Notes under the pieces: generated by a model
Database searches by the model: none
Told to the model about the DNA's origin: nothing
Seen by the model: the letters and a program-made list of their open reading frames with translations, nothing else
In this document: piece by piece, positions 1-5,877 of the stretch
Layout: every line of letters starts with the position of its first letter
How positions within the stretch are numbered: the stretch's first letter is position 1
Virus record (IMG/VR): IMGVR_UViG_3300009788_000212
Location: 1 to 35,870 of that record
Source: a virus
Strand: one strand, 5' to 3'
DNA length: 35,870 nucleotides
Made by a program: the position numbers and the translations under genes

Positions 1-147
1 ACCCACTGCCAGCGAGGTCACGAGTTGACCGAGGCGAATATCTACAAATCACCAAACGACACTAGGCGTAGCTGCCGGGCATGTCGCAAGAAAATGGCTG
101 ATGCACGACGAGATGCCAAGAAGACCAAGAGGGAGGGGGGGGGATGA
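1..147 (+). CDS. C-terminal fragment of a small zinc-finger protein (5' end outside window)
   Basis: The first frame is open from base 1 to a TGA at 145-147, giving the last 48 residues of a gene that starts before the window. The visible part has a C-x2-GHE-x-T stretch followed by a C-x2-C pair (RSCRACRKK) and a Lys/Arg-rich tail. This spacing resembles the small zinc-binding modules found in phage HNH nucleases and HNH-associated proteins, but no HNH core is visible. The next gene starts inside its stop codon (ATGA), so the two are translationally coupled. DNA binding is inferred from the Cys/His spacing and the basic tail. Confidence 0.6.
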   Translation, partial: THCQRGHELTEANIYKSPNDTRRSCRACRKKMADARRDAKKTKREGGG

Positions 148-329
148 GGAAGCCGAGGGAGTTCTCTGGGTATGGGCCGTATTCGCGTTGCATAAAAGGA
201 GACTGGCGTGATGCGACTTCGCGTATCTGGGTTGCTAGGTGGGCGTTGTCGCCAGATGCAGCAAGAAAGCTCGCCACCTGGCTGCTCAAGGCTGCGGACT
301 GGCTCGAGGAAAAGGAGGGTGAGGGGTGA
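144..329 (+). CDS. Hypothetical protein, 61 aa
   Basis: This is a short coupled gene whose ATG overlaps the preceding TGA and whose stop overlaps the next ATG (TGATG). The protein has a basic, aromatic first half and an amphipathic C-terminal helix rich in Ala, Leu and Trp (residues about 37-58). Short phage proteins ending in a similar Ala/Leu helix are common, but I do not recognise a named family. The tight overlaps on both sides are the main evidence that it is real. A G-rich ribosome binding site (GAGGGGGGGGG) lies just upstream. Confidence 0.6.
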   Translation: MRKPREFSGYGPYSRCIKGDWRDATSRIWVARWALSPDAARKLATWLLKAADWLEEKEGEG

Positions 330-697
330 TGGGCAAAGACAAGAAGGTAACGCGCTTCGTCTGCCGCGAAGAGGATATCTGCAACCCATCGTACGGCGGG
401 CCGTTGCCGTCACTACCTGCGGACAAGCGGCCCAAGCGGAGCCCAAAGGAAGCCGCTGCGCTTGATGTCATGTGGCGCGGATACGATGACCTCTGGCGAC
501 TAGGCTGGAAAGACATCATCTACTGCCCCAAGGACGGCAGTCATTTCCTGGCCATCACAGCGGGGGCGACCGCCGTGTTCGAGTGTAACTACATTGGCGA
601 GTGGCCCGATGGCTCGTGGTGGATTTACGACGGAGACGTGTGGCCCGCGCGGCCCATTTTGTGGAAGCCATTGCCGGACGCTGAGGGGAAGCCATGA
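329..697 (+). CDS. DUF551-like hypothetical protein, 122 aa
   Basis: The C-terminal half has an aromatic pattern: GWKDIIYCPKDGSHFLAI, then an EWPDGSWWIYDG stretch, ending in PILWKPLPDAEGKP. This matches the general layout of DUF551-type phage proteins, which end in a W-x-PLP motif. The N-terminal 40 residues are polar and look unrelated to that domain. I chose the ATG at 329 over the in-frame GTG at 326 because it forms a TGATG junction with the previous stop. The function of DUF551 proteins is not established. The family match is from motif memory only. Confidence 0.65.
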   Translation: MGKDKKVTRFVCREEDICNPSYGGPLPSLPADKRPKRSPKEAAALDVMWRGYDDLWRLGWKDIIYCPKDGSHFLAITAGATAVFECNYIGEWPDGSWWIYDGDVWPARPILWKPLPDAEGKP

Positions 698-1050
698 GGA
701 CCGCAACCGAACTACTCGCTGAGATGCTCGCAATCCACTCGGACCCGCAGCAGGGAGCGGCTGAGCTGCACTCTTGGCTCCATCAGGCGGTGGAGGAGGT
801 CAAGGGGGTTGTGGAGGGGGAGCAGGATGAGGTGGGGAGGCTGCGCGGATTCTTCGAGCACTTGTCCCTCACTGTTTGGGAATTCTGCGATATCGACGGT
901 GGTGAGTTTCAAGATCGCGCAGTGGAGCAAGGGCTGCTCGTCTCCGTGCCTGCCGATGAGCAGTTCAAGGCCGAGTACGACTGCGACGAGATGTATACCT
1001 GGAGTTGGTCTCCGCTCGCCATCGACAGGGCTCGGGGGGAGGGGGAGTAG
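694..1050 (+). CDS. Hypothetical protein, 118 aa
   Basis: The start overlaps the previous stop (ATGA), and its own TAG is directly followed by the GTG of the HNH gene, so it belongs to the same operon. The protein is acidic and mostly helical: a leucine-rich N-terminal helix (residues 1-30), a charged central helix, then a Trp-containing tail ending in Gly/Glu. No catalytic motif or membrane segment is visible, and I do not recognise a family. Confidence 0.6.
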   Translation: MRTATELLAEMLAIHSDPQQGAAELHSWLHQAVEEVKGVVEGEQDEVGRLRGFFEHLSLTVWEFCDIDGGEFQDRAVEQGLLVSVPADEQFKAEYDCDEMYTWSWSPLAIDRARGEGE

Positions 1051-1635
1051 GTGGAATCTTGTAAGCATTGTGGTGAGGCGGTGAAGCGAAAGGGCAATGC
1101 CTGCTGTTCGATCAGCTGCGCGCGTCAGGCAAAACTTGTTGCTGGCAACGAACATCCCCAATGGAAAGCCAAGCCGGAATGTCTGCAATGTGGACAGCCT
1201 GTGAAACGGATGAACGCTAAGCATTGCGGCATGGAGTGTTCGCTTGCTTCCAAGCGAGATGGCAGATCGGGTGGGAAGAACAACCCCGCTTGGAAGGGGG
1301 GCCGGACGATCAAAGACAGCGGATATGTGATGATTCGCAACACAGAGCATCACCGATCCAGTGGTGGCTACGTGAGAGAGCACATATTGGTGATGGAGAA
1401 CATCCTCGGTCGTCCCATACTCAGGGGCGAGATCGTGCATCACCGAAACGGCGACCCAAGTGACAATGCCCCTGAGAATTTGCAGCTATTCGCATCAAGC
1501 GCTGAGCATAGTAGACACCATGGTGGGCGTCCGTCGCATTGCTTTTGCGGCTCACCTCATGCGGCCCGTGGGTTGTGCCGGTATCATTACGCGCATGCTT
1601 GGTACATTCAAAAGCTTAGAGGTCAAGCGGCATGA
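1051..1635 (+). CDS. HNH homing-type endonuclease with zinc ribbons, 194 aa
   Basis: This protein should cut double-stranded DNA. It has two N-terminal Cys clusters (C4-x2-C7 with C19/C23, and C44-x2-C47 with C59/C63) that look like paired zinc ribbons. An HNH core of the HNH_3 type follows at residues 109-155: REHILVME, then VHHRNGDPSDNAPENL. A C-terminal CFC...GLCRYHY element (164-180) may bind a third zinc. The start is a GTG directly after the preceding TAG, and the 3' end overlaps the RusA gene. Free-standing HNH genes in phages can be homing endonucleases or have packaging or recombination roles. The operon position next to a resolvase does not decide between these. Confidence 0.85.
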   Translation: MESCKHCGEAVKRKGNACCSISCARQAKLVAGNEHPQWKAKPECLQCGQPVKRMNAKHCGMECSLASKRDGRSGGKNNPAWKGGRTIKDSGYVMIRNTEHHRSSGGYVREHILVMENILGRPILRGEIVHHRNGDPSDNAPENLQLFASSAEHSRHHGGRPSHCFCGSPHAARGLCRYHYAHAWYIQKLRGQAA

Positions 1636-2054
1636 TTATACGCTTTACGGTGTTAGGCCCGCCTGTGCCTCAGGGGAGTATGTACTCGCCCAAAGGCACG
1701 ACCAAGATGCTCCACTCCAAGAAGGGCAAGGGGAGGACTGTCGCTCAGTGGCGGAAGGAGGCGAAAGAGGTCGCCTTTCTGGCAATGAGGGGGAAGAAGC
1801 TGATTGATGGGCCGGTGAGTGTGCAGGTGACGTTCTACCTGAAGCGGCCTGCCTCGAAGCCCGATGATCTCTTCCCAAGCCGCAAACCCGACCTCGACAA
1901 GCTCTGTAGGGCGCTTGGAGATGCACTCGAGGGCGTGGTGATCACGCAGGATAGCCGGATCGTTCACTGGTACGCGTCGAAATGGTACGCAGATGCTCAC
2001 TCGCAGGGGATCACTTGCAGCGTGATTGAGGTGACGGAGGTGGGGGAGGGATGA
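1632..2054 (+). CDS. rusA: RusA-like Holliday junction resolvase, 140 aa
   Basis: RusA-family nucleases resolve four-way DNA junctions, which in phages prepares branched replicative DNA for packaging. The N-terminus (FTVLGPPVPQGS) and the central KPDLDKLCRALGDAL block are typical of the family. The aspartates D87, D89 and D107 (in ITQDSRI) match the acidic catalytic triad expected from E. coli RusA, and a basic KPD context precedes them. Length is close to the usual 120-140 aa. The ATG overlaps the HNH stop (ATGA), and the end overlaps the next gene by four bases. Confidence 0.92.
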   Translation: MIIRFTVLGPPVPQGSMYSPKGTTKMLHSKKGKGRTVAQWRKEAKEVAFLAMRGKKLIDGPVSVQVTFYLKRPASKPDDLFPSRKPDLDKLCRALGDALEGVVITQDSRIVHWYASKWYADAHSQGITCSVIEVTEVGEG

Positions 2055-2467
2055 GAGGCAGGCCGAAGCTACAGGATCTCATCACGCCCGACATGAGCGA
2101 CGAGGAGAGCGCCGCCGTCGCGCGCGCCGTCATCGACATCCTCCTCGAGCACTGTCCGCCGCCCCCCACGCGAGAGGAAGTGGCGGCCGAGATTCGCAAG
2201 AAGCACCGCGCGACGGCCATACGAGGAGCGCGCATATACGACGACGGCCGCGATTGGTTCAGCGTCGAGGTCATCGGGCCGGTTTCGTTGTTCATCACCG
2301 AGGAGGAGGTCTTATCGCCAGAGCCGTTCCTCCGCTGCGATTTCCCTGTCGGGCATGCGATTCGCCGCGATCCGCGCAAAGCCAAGCGCATCTGGAATGA
2401 GAACCTCGACTCGATGACCGAGTTCGAGATGCAACACCACACGCGGTGGAGGCTCGCCCGTAACTGA
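2051..2467 (+). CDS. Hypothetical protein, 138 aa
   Basis: The gene is coupled to rusA through an ATGA overlap. The N-terminal 55 residues form acidic helices with a PPPPTREEVAAEIRKKH segment; the middle is more strand-like (DWFSVEVIGPVSLFITEEEV); the C-terminal part is basic and Trp-containing. No cysteine cluster, membrane segment or recognised catalytic motif is present. Position suggests an accessory role in the early or DNA-processing operon, but this is only context. Confidence 0.6.
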   Translation: MRGRPKLQDLITPDMSDEESAAVARAVIDILLEHCPPPPTREEVAAEIRKKHRATAIRGARIYDDGRDWFSVEVIGPVSLFITEEEVLSPEPFLRCDFPVGHAIRRDPRKAKRIWNENLDSMTEFEMQHHTRWRLARN

Positions 2468-2488
2468 CGGGCTGGTGGGGGAGGCTTG

Positions 2489-2590
2489 ATGGAGGGGGAT
2501 CATCAGGAGTGGGTGGTTATCGCCATATTCATTGGATTGATCGTCGTGGGGCTGGGAATCGCGTTCCATGAGAGCGAGGAGGGGGAGTAG
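2489..2590 (+). CDS. Single-TM microprotein, 33 aa
   Basis: A strong ribosome binding site (GGTGGGGGAGG) lies seven bases before an ATG that opens a 33-residue frame. The protein has an acidic N-terminus (MEGDHQEW), one hydrophobic segment of about 18 residues (VVIAIFIGLIVVGLGIAF) and an acidic tail (HESEEGE). This is the layout of a single-pass inner-membrane microprotein. It is immediately followed by a second one. Confidence 0.6.
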   Translation: MEGDHQEWVVIAIFIGLIVVGLGIAFHESEEGE

Positions 2591-2591
2591 C

Positions 2592-2690
2592 GTGGGCTGG
2601 GATGACATCGGTTTGGCTTTTGCATTGGGCTTCTTGGTGGGATGGCTGTGTAGATTTGCTCTGTACGTTAGGAGCGAGAGCAAGGTCTGA
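2592..2690 (+). CDS. Single-TM microprotein, 32 aa
   Basis: The GTG start lies one base after the stop of the previous microprotein; the ribosome binding site (GAGGAGGGGGAG) sits in that gene's end. The protein starts MGWDDIGLAFALGFLVGWLC and ends in a basic, charged tail. A single hydrophobic segment spans about residues 6-24. Together with the previous gene it forms a tandem pair of tiny membrane proteins at the end of the operon. Its role is unknown. Confidence 0.55.
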   Translation: MGWDDIGLAFALGFLVGWLCRFALYVRSESKV

Positions 2691-2808
2691 CACCATTAGG
2701 CCCGTCAGAAGGGGGCTGTAAGAGGACTTCTCCCCTCCCCGGTAGTCCGGGTAGGGCTCGGAGATAGGGGCGCAGAGGGGCGCTGAGAGCGTCCGAAAGG
2801 AGAGGGAA
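2691..2808 (+). other. Intergenic leader before the 91-aa gene
   Basis: This gap of 118 bases holds no ORF with a good start. It contains a short inverted repeat (CCCGG-TAGT-CCGGG near 2739-2752) and G-rich runs. The 11-mer GGACTTCTCCC within it recurs at 3129-3139 beyond the next gene. I see no convincing -35/-10 pair. It ends in a clear ribosome binding site (AAAGGAGAGGG) for the gene at 2809. Confidence 0.4.
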
Positions 2809-3084
2809 ATGAGTTTCGAAGAGTTCAAAGGCTGGTTGAAGGGGTACTTGGAGAGTGACTCTGGAGTCGATTCAGATCGCATCCTCGAGGAGTTGGAGAA
2901 GGTGGAGGCGGCTCCGGTGGGTATATTGCCGACTCCTTTCTGGCCCGTCTACCAGATCTATCCCCAGCCTCAAGGTCCGGTGTGGGTTGAGCCCTACATC
3001 ACTTGGACTTCTGGCGACTCGCTCACAGTTCCCGTTGGGAATGAGGAGACCGTGGCGCAGTTCAACAAGTACAAGGCGAATTGA
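2809..3084 (+). CDS. Hypothetical protein, 91 aa
   Basis: A good ribosome binding site (AAAGGAGAGGGAA) precedes the ATG. The first 35 residues form acidic amphipathic helices (SFEEFKGWLKGYLESDSG). The rest is rich in proline and aromatics (TPFWPVYQIYPQPQGPVW) with a final polar helix. The N-terminal helix-helix segment followed by a Pro/Tyr-rich linker is seen in small phage proteins, but I do not recognise a family. It is the last plus-strand gene before transcription converges with the minus-strand cluster at 3121. Confidence 0.65.
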   Translation: MSFEEFKGWLKGYLESDSGVDSDRILEELEKVEAAPVGILPTPFWPVYQIYPQPQGPVWVEPYITWTSGDSLTVPVGNEETVAQFNKYKAN

Positions 3085-3120
3085 GGGGCGCTGAGGGGGA
3101 GTTACCTAAAGATCCGGGGT

Positions 3121-3267
3121 TTACTCGGACTTCTCCCCCCGGAGCCAGCGCAGGACCCGCAGCCTAAGCTGGTTGAGTTCCTCGGTCCAGCTACTGTAGA
3201 CCGTGACCCGCTCAGTCACCTCCTCGCCGTGCTGGTTGAGGCCGGTGATCTCGTATTCTCGCTTCAC
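3121..3267 (-). CDS. Small hypothetical protein, 48 aa
   Basis: The frame starts at a GTG (3267) that overlaps the TGA of the upstream minus-strand gene (GTGA) and ends at TAA 3121-3123. The peptide is MKREYEITGLNQHGEEVTER followed by a strand, a helix with a WTEELNQLRLRVLRWLR core and an acidic end. It looks like a small beta-hairpin plus helix protein. The coupled start and clean codon structure support it, and it is the last gene of the minus cluster. Confidence 0.55.
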   Translation of the reverse strand: MKREYEITGLNQHGEEVTERVTVYSSWTEELNQLRLRVLRWLRGEKSE

Positions 3268-3599
3268 GTCTGCACCTCATAGCGACTCATCCGCTTCGCC
3301 TGCTTCGCCTGCTTCGCCTGCTTCTCCTGGTAGCGACGCTCGGCCTCTGCATCGGTGATCCAAGTGACGAACCACGAGAATCTGAGACCTCGCTTGTGTT
3401 CGGTGTGTCCACGGACAAGGGAAATCCGGTAGCCATCAGGCATATAGTCGCTCGCAAGATCCAAGACGTCAGCCAAGGCATGTGCCCCAGCAGCAGCGTC
3501 TTGATCCGAACCTTGCAAACGGATTGCCGGTCCCCGCTCGTCGTACTTGATGCGACCACTGAGGTTGAGTTCTTGCACCCACTCGGGGAGGTCAGCCAC
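3264..3599 (-). CDS. Hypothetical protein, 111 aa
   Basis: The GTG at 3599 was preferred because it overlaps the preceding gene's stop by eight bases and has a GGAAGAGGAG ribosome binding site; an upstream extension would run far into that gene. The protein begins MADLPEWVQELNLSG, contains a strand-rich middle (YRISLVRGHTEHKRGLRFSW) and ends in a helix with EKQAKQAKQAKR. That last part is encoded by a 9-bp tandem repeat. No known family was recognised. Confidence 0.6.
   Translation of the reverse strand: MADLPEWVQELNLSGRIKYDERGPAIRLQGSDQDAAAGAHALADVLDLASDYMPDGYRISLVRGHTEHKRGLRFSWFVTWITDAEAERRYQEKQAKQAKQAKRMSRYEVQT
3293..3328. repeat. 9-bp tandem repeat, four units
   Basis: Four head-to-tail units of GCTTCGCCT lie at 3293-3301, 3302-3310, 3311-3319 and 3320-3328 (the last has one change, GCTTCTCCT). 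They sit inside the 111-aa gene on the minus strand and encode the Gln-Ala-Lys triplets near its C-terminus. Because the unit is a multiple of three, copy changes would lengthen or shorten the helix without shifting the frame. Confidence 0.9.
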
Positions 3600-3942
3600 C
3601 GCTCGTCTCCTCTTCCTTCGTGTGCTCTGCGATGAGACGTGCGAAGAACTCGCGTGCATCCTGGTTGAAGTAGTCCTTGTCGAGCTTCCTCATCGCGAGC
3701 GCCTTCCACGTTGTCTCTTCGGGCTTCCACTGGCGCTCCAGCCCATAGCACGAGCAATGAGAGCCGTTCACTTCGTAGAGCTTGCCATCGAGCGTGAAGA
3801 CCACGAAAGCGTTCCCGTCATATGGCCAGCTCCCGTAGTTCGCGAACAGCACCTCGGCAGACTCAATCGCTACTCGCTCCTCTTCGCCCAACTCGAACGC
3901 GCTGGCGACACCGAACTTGTCTGAGAACTGTCCGAAGTACAT
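3592..3942 (-). CDS. Conserved phage hypothetical protein, 116 aa
   Basis: The ATG at 3942 follows a strong ribosome binding site (GAAGGAAGAGGAGAA) and removes an unlikely 92-residue extension. The protein starts MYFGQFSDKFGVASAF. Its core, LYEVNGSHCSCYGLERQW followed by PEETTW, is a motif I have seen in conserved hypothetical proteins of unrelated phages. The HCSC pair could bind metal. The C-terminus is a charged helix. Function is unknown; it is translationally coupled to the downstream gene by an eight-base overlap. Confidence 0.7.
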   Translation of the reverse strand: MYFGQFSDKFGVASAFELGEEERVAIESAEVLFANYGSWPYDGNAFVVFTLDGKLYEVNGSHCSCYGLERQWKPEETTWKALAMRKLDKDYFNQDAREFFARLIAEHTKEEETSGG

Positions 3943-3944
3943 AG

Positions 3945-4106
3945 CTATTTCTCCTCTTCCTTCTCCAGCTCTTCCAGCAAGCGGGTGACTGCTTCGGCTT
4001 GGAGGGAGCACATTGAGGCGTGTCCTGCATCGCCAGTTAGCTGATGCTGCCTCGCTGATTGGCGCAATGCTTCGTGGCAGCCTCTCAGGACGGACTGGAC
4101 GCTCAT
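3945..4106 (-). CDS. Small hypothetical protein, 53 aa
   Basis: The frame runs from an ATG (4106) overlapping the previous stop (ATGA) to TAG at 3945-3947, two bases before the next ATG. The peptide begins MSVQSVLRGCHEALRQSARQ and ends in a Glu/Leu-rich helix (VTRLLEELEKEEEK). It appears fully helical. The acidic tail codons also supply the next gene's ribosome binding site. Support comes from coupling on both sides. Confidence 0.6.
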   Translation of the reverse strand: MSVQSVLRGCHEALRQSARQHQLTGDAGHASMCSLQAEAVTRLLEELEKEEEK

Positions 4107-4282
4107 TGGGATGCCTCTCGAATCTCCTCGGGGTCCAGTTCCTCAAGCTGGTGGATGATCTCGAGGATTTGGGGCATCCAAGCCCCGATGAAGTAGCCAA
4201 GGGTTTTTGGGTCGGCATCGTAAGTGCGGACGTGTTCGTCGCGGATGCGCTTGAGCATGTCGATCGCTGCTGATTGCTTCAT
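4103..4282 (-). CDS. Small helical hypothetical protein, 59 aa
   Basis: The ATG at 4282 has a clear ribosome binding site (CGAGGAGAAGACG) and a hairpin just upstream at 4316-4329. The protein begins MKQSAAIDMLKRIRDEHVR and continues with a hydrophobic helix (LGYFIGAWMPQILEIIHQLEE) and an acidic end. It looks like a two-helix protein. A longer in-frame extension exists but lacks a ribosome binding site and reads through the hairpin. I do not recognise the family. Confidence 0.65.
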   Translation of the reverse strand: MKQSAAIDMLKRIRDEHVRTYDADPKTLGYFIGAWMPQILEIIHQLEELDPEEIREASQ

Positions 4283-4315
4283 CGTCTTCTCCTCGGTTGA
4301 TCGCTCGAGCAGAGG

Positions 4316-4329
4316 CGCACCGGAGTGCG
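4316..4329 (-). other. Intercistronic hairpin
   Basis: A perfect 5-bp stem CGCAC/GTGCG encloses a four-base loop (TCCG on the minus strand). It lies between the stop of the 202-aa gene and the ribosome binding site of the 59-aa gene. It has no T-run, so it is not a typical intrinsic terminator. It is one of five such hairpins in this cluster. Confidence 0.5.
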
Positions 4330-4346
4330 ACTCGGGGTGGGGCAGG

Positions 4347-4955
4347 CTACTTGGCTTCGGAGGCTTCATGCAGTTGCCGTGCGAGTTGACGACACTCGTG
4401 CTCAACGCTGTTCAAATCCTGGTAGAGCCCTTGTGACATCAGAGACGAAAGACCGGGGTTCGGGGAGAAATCGCCGTAATGGGAACAGTCGAAGCCAAAC
4501 CACCATAATTCATCGCTCTCAGCACCATCAATGAACAAACCTTGGTCTGGGTTGTCTGCGTCTTGGTAGCCAGAGTCGGAGTACGTGATTCCTCCATGCA
4601 CTTCGAGGTGGCTCCCTGGCGTATGACCACACCAGCGCTTATCGCAGCACTTTACCCGAAGCCGGTGACGGTTGTACCAACTGTCAGGGTCGGTACTGAA
4701 CATCGCATCGTCAGGGTTGGCCTCGCGTATCTTCGCCTCGGGTAGGGTGCAACTGGAGGCGTCAGTGTCGAACCAAGGATGATCGCTCGAGACGCCTACG
4801 TATCCGCACAGCGCACCCATTGGCCCGCGAAGGATCACGCACGGCAGACCAGTGTCAGCGTCCTCCCATTGCTTCCGGTCTGGCTCGCTATTCCACTCTC
4901 CAGAAGGCCATCCTGACTTGTCATCGAATTTCCACTCCTTTGTTTCGACGCTCAT
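4347..4955 (-). CDS. Conserved phage hypothetical protein, 202 aa
   Basis: This is the largest gene of the left minus cluster. The N-terminal half contains CVILRGPMGALCGYVGV followed by SSDHPWFD. The C-terminal half contains EVHGGITYSDSGY and ELWWFGFDCSHYGDFSP. That order of motifs (GYVGV..HPW, then VHGG.TY, then WWFGFDC.H..D) recurs in hypothetical proteins of many phages. Six or more cysteines and several histidines suggest metal binding or a compact fold, but no enzyme family is evident. The start ATG is preceded by an AG-rich leader and a hairpin at 4971-4983. Confidence 0.75.
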   Translation of the reverse strand: MSVETKEWKFDDKSGWPSGEWNSEPDRKQWEDADTGLPCVILRGPMGALCGYVGVSSDHPWFDTDASSCTLPEAKIREANPDDAMFSTDPDSWYNRHRLRVKCCDKRWCGHTPGSHLEVHGGITYSDSGYQDADNPDQGLFIDGAESDELWWFGFDCSHYGDFSPNPGLSSLMSQGLYQDLNSVEHECRQLARQLHEASEAK

Positions 4956-4970
4956 CTCGTCTCGCTTTCT

Positions 4971-4983
4971 GCCCCAGTGGGGC
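4971..4983 (-). other. Intercistronic hairpin
   Basis: GCCCC and GGGGC form a 5-bp G+C stem around a three-base loop. It begins two bases after the TAA of the 31-aa gene and precedes the 202-aa gene. No T-run follows. Confidence 0.5.
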
Positions 4984-4985
4984 GG

Positions 4986-5081
4986 TTAGAATAGGGGGAA
5001 TAGGTGGTACAGATACTCGCCAATCTTGCATCCGATGACTCCACAAAGGCACCCACCGTACCAGCTCTTTTTGTCTAGCAT
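4986..5081 (-). CDS. Cys-containing microprotein, 31 aa
   Basis: An AAGGAGAACGC leader precedes the ATG at 5081, and the frame ends at TAA 4986-4988. The peptide starts MLDKKSWYGGCLCGVIGCKI and ends in a hydrophobic, aromatic stretch (YLYHLFPLF). Three cysteines in a Gly-rich segment suggest membrane association or metal or disulfide binding. The excellent ribosome binding site, and its place in a run of similarly spaced microgenes, support expression. Confidence 0.55.
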   Translation of the reverse strand: MLDKKSWYGGCLCGVIGCKIGEYLYHLFPLF

Positions 5082-5091
5082 TGCGTTCTCC

Positions 5092-5178
5092 TTAGTAGGC
5101 CACCATCGTCAGCGCTACTCCAGCTATGAGGAGCAGGGTTAGGGCGGCGTCGATTAGGTATGATTCAAGAGGCTTCAT
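5092..5178 (-). CDS. Single-TM microprotein, 28 aa
   Basis: The ATG at 5178 has an AGAAGGAACGAC leader. The peptide is MKPLESYLIDAALTLLLIAG plus a short hydrophobic end (VALTMVAY). Nearly all of it is one transmembrane helix. It ends ten bases before the ATG of the next microprotein. Function is unknown. Confidence 0.55.
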   Translation of the reverse strand: MKPLESYLIDAALTLLLIAGVALTMVAY

Positions 5179-5190
5179 GTCGTTCCTTCT

Positions 5191-5201
5191 GCCCGTCGGG
5201 C
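5191..5201 (-). other. Intercistronic hairpin
   Basis: The palindromic GCCCGTCGGGC forms a 4-5 bp G+C stem. It starts immediately after the TAA of the 60-aa gene and lies just before the ribosome binding site of the 28-aa gene. Confidence 0.5.
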
Positions 5202-5384
5202 TTAGGTGCGGGGTACGTTGATTGTTACGTCAACCCGATTGTCGGTGCTGACACAGCGCAGCTCGTGGGGCTCACAGTCGCACTTGCTGAGGTCGGAGTG
5301 ATCGGCGCAGTAGCCTGCGGCTTGCTCAATCACTGCCTCTAGCGTGGCGTGGGGTTGGTAGTAGCCGTTCCAGTAGATGCGCAT
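5202..5384 (-). CDS. Small hypothetical protein, 60 aa
   Basis: The ATG at 5384 follows GGCAAAGGAGCCACCC. The protein starts MRIYWNGYYQPHATLEAVIE, has a C-x10-CDC-x5-C pattern in the middle (YCADHSDLSKCDCEPHELRC) and ends in a beta strand (VDVTINVPRT). The cysteines may bind a metal or form disulfides. The leader carries one of two identical 11-bp hairpins (5398-5408). No family was recognised. Confidence 0.65.
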   Translation of the reverse strand: MRIYWNGYYQPHATLEAVIEQAAGYCADHSDLSKCDCEPHELRCVSTDNRVDVTINVPRT

Positions 5385-5397
5385 GGGTGGCTCCTTT

Positions 5398-5408
5398 GCC
5401 TTTTAGGC
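5398..5408 (-). other. Intercistronic hairpin, copy 1 of GCCTTTTAGGC
   Basis: On the minus strand GCCT-AAA-AGGC forms a small stem just upstream of the AAAGGAG ribosome binding site of the 60-aa gene. The identical 11-mer occurs at 5583-5593, upstream of the next gene in the cluster. Confidence 0.55.
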
Positions 5409-5423
5409 GGTTAGGTGTCGGCG

Positions 5424-5570
5424 CTAGCCTCGAATCCCGCAGTTACGACACACAGGGGGGCAGCCGTAATAGTGTTCGTAGTTGTGGCCTTGCAGATTGC
5501 AGTCTCGAGCGATCTTGTCGAACTCGGCCTTCTCTTCGAGGAACTTCTGATACTCGCGCTCGTCGTCCAT
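5424..5570 (-). CDS. Small zinc-finger-like protein, 48 aa
   Basis: The ATG at 5570 has a GGCAAGGAGAACACG leader and the frame ends at TAG 5424-5426. The N-terminal 25 residues are an acidic helix (MDDEREYQKFLEEKAEFDKI). The end holds GHNYEHYYGCPPVCRNCGIRG-type spacing: two His and a C-x3-C-x2-C cluster. This looks like a short zinc-binding knuckle. Its leader contains the second copy of the 11-bp hairpin. Confidence 0.6.
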   Translation of the reverse strand: MDDEREYQKFLEEKAEFDKIARDCNLQGHNYEHYYGCPPVCRNCGIRG

Positions 5571-5582
5571 CGTGTTCTCCTT

Positions 5583-5593
5583 GCCTTTTAGGC
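5583..5593 (-). other. Intercistronic hairpin, copy 2 of GCCTTTTAGGC
   Basis: This is an exact copy of the element at 5398-5408, again directly before the ribosome binding site of a small minus-strand gene. The conserved bases extend to TTGCCTTTTAGGCGG on the plus strand. Confidence 0.55.
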
Positions 5594-5607
5594 GGGTGGT
5601 GTTGGGA

Positions 5608-5775
5608 CTAGCGGGTGGCCAGCATCAGACGAGCAACTCGGGCTCGCTTGCGATTGAGGAGGCGCCAGTAAATGCCAATGACACGAAGGTCGGGGCTGGC
5701 TGCTGAGATCGCCGAAGCGTGTGATTCCTCAATCCCGCGCAGTGCCTTGAGTGAGTAGGCGAGTCGTCGGGTCAT
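5608..5775 (-). CDS. Small basic helical protein, 55 aa
   Basis: The ATG at 5775 with a CCAAGGAGAACGAG ribosome binding site is preferred over a longer in-frame extension that would run through the promoter region. The protein is MTRRLAYSLKALRGIEESHA, a Ser/Ala-rich turn, then a basic C-terminal helix (LLNRKRARVARLMLATR). It is the first gene of the minus cluster, 25 bases from the predicted -10 box at 5801-5806. As the promoter-proximal gene of a putative early operon, a small nucleic-acid-binding role is possible but not shown. Confidence 0.6.
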   Translation of the reverse strand: MTRRLAYSLKALRGIEESHASAISAASPDLRVIGIYWRLLNRKRARVARLMLATR

Positions 5776-5800
5776 CTCGTTCTCCTTGGTTGATGGCCTT

Positions 5801-5828
5801 ACTGTATCCTGTATCGGATGTGATGCAA
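5801..5828 (-). promoter_or_regulatory. Predicted promoter for the left minus cluster
   Basis: On the minus strand, TTGCAT (5828-5823) and TACAGT (5806-5801) are separated by exactly 16 bases and preceded by CTTCCCC. The same -35 core and spacing occur at 5878-5905 and 12538-12565 on the plus strand. The site is placed correctly for the gene starting at 5775. Confidence 0.6.
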
Positions 5829-5877
5829 GGGGAAGAGAGAGGTATTTGGGGGGTGGCTCAAATGAAACACTTTTCCC

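Noticed and set aside
712-1443. Minus-strand frame of 243 codons
   Set aside because: Lies antisense to two coupled plus-strand genes including the HNH nuclease; no ribosome binding site and a low-information sequence.
3396-3924. Plus-strand frames opposite the 111- and 116-aa minus genes
   Set aside because: No ribosome binding sites; the minus-strand genes are coupled and carry conserved motifs.
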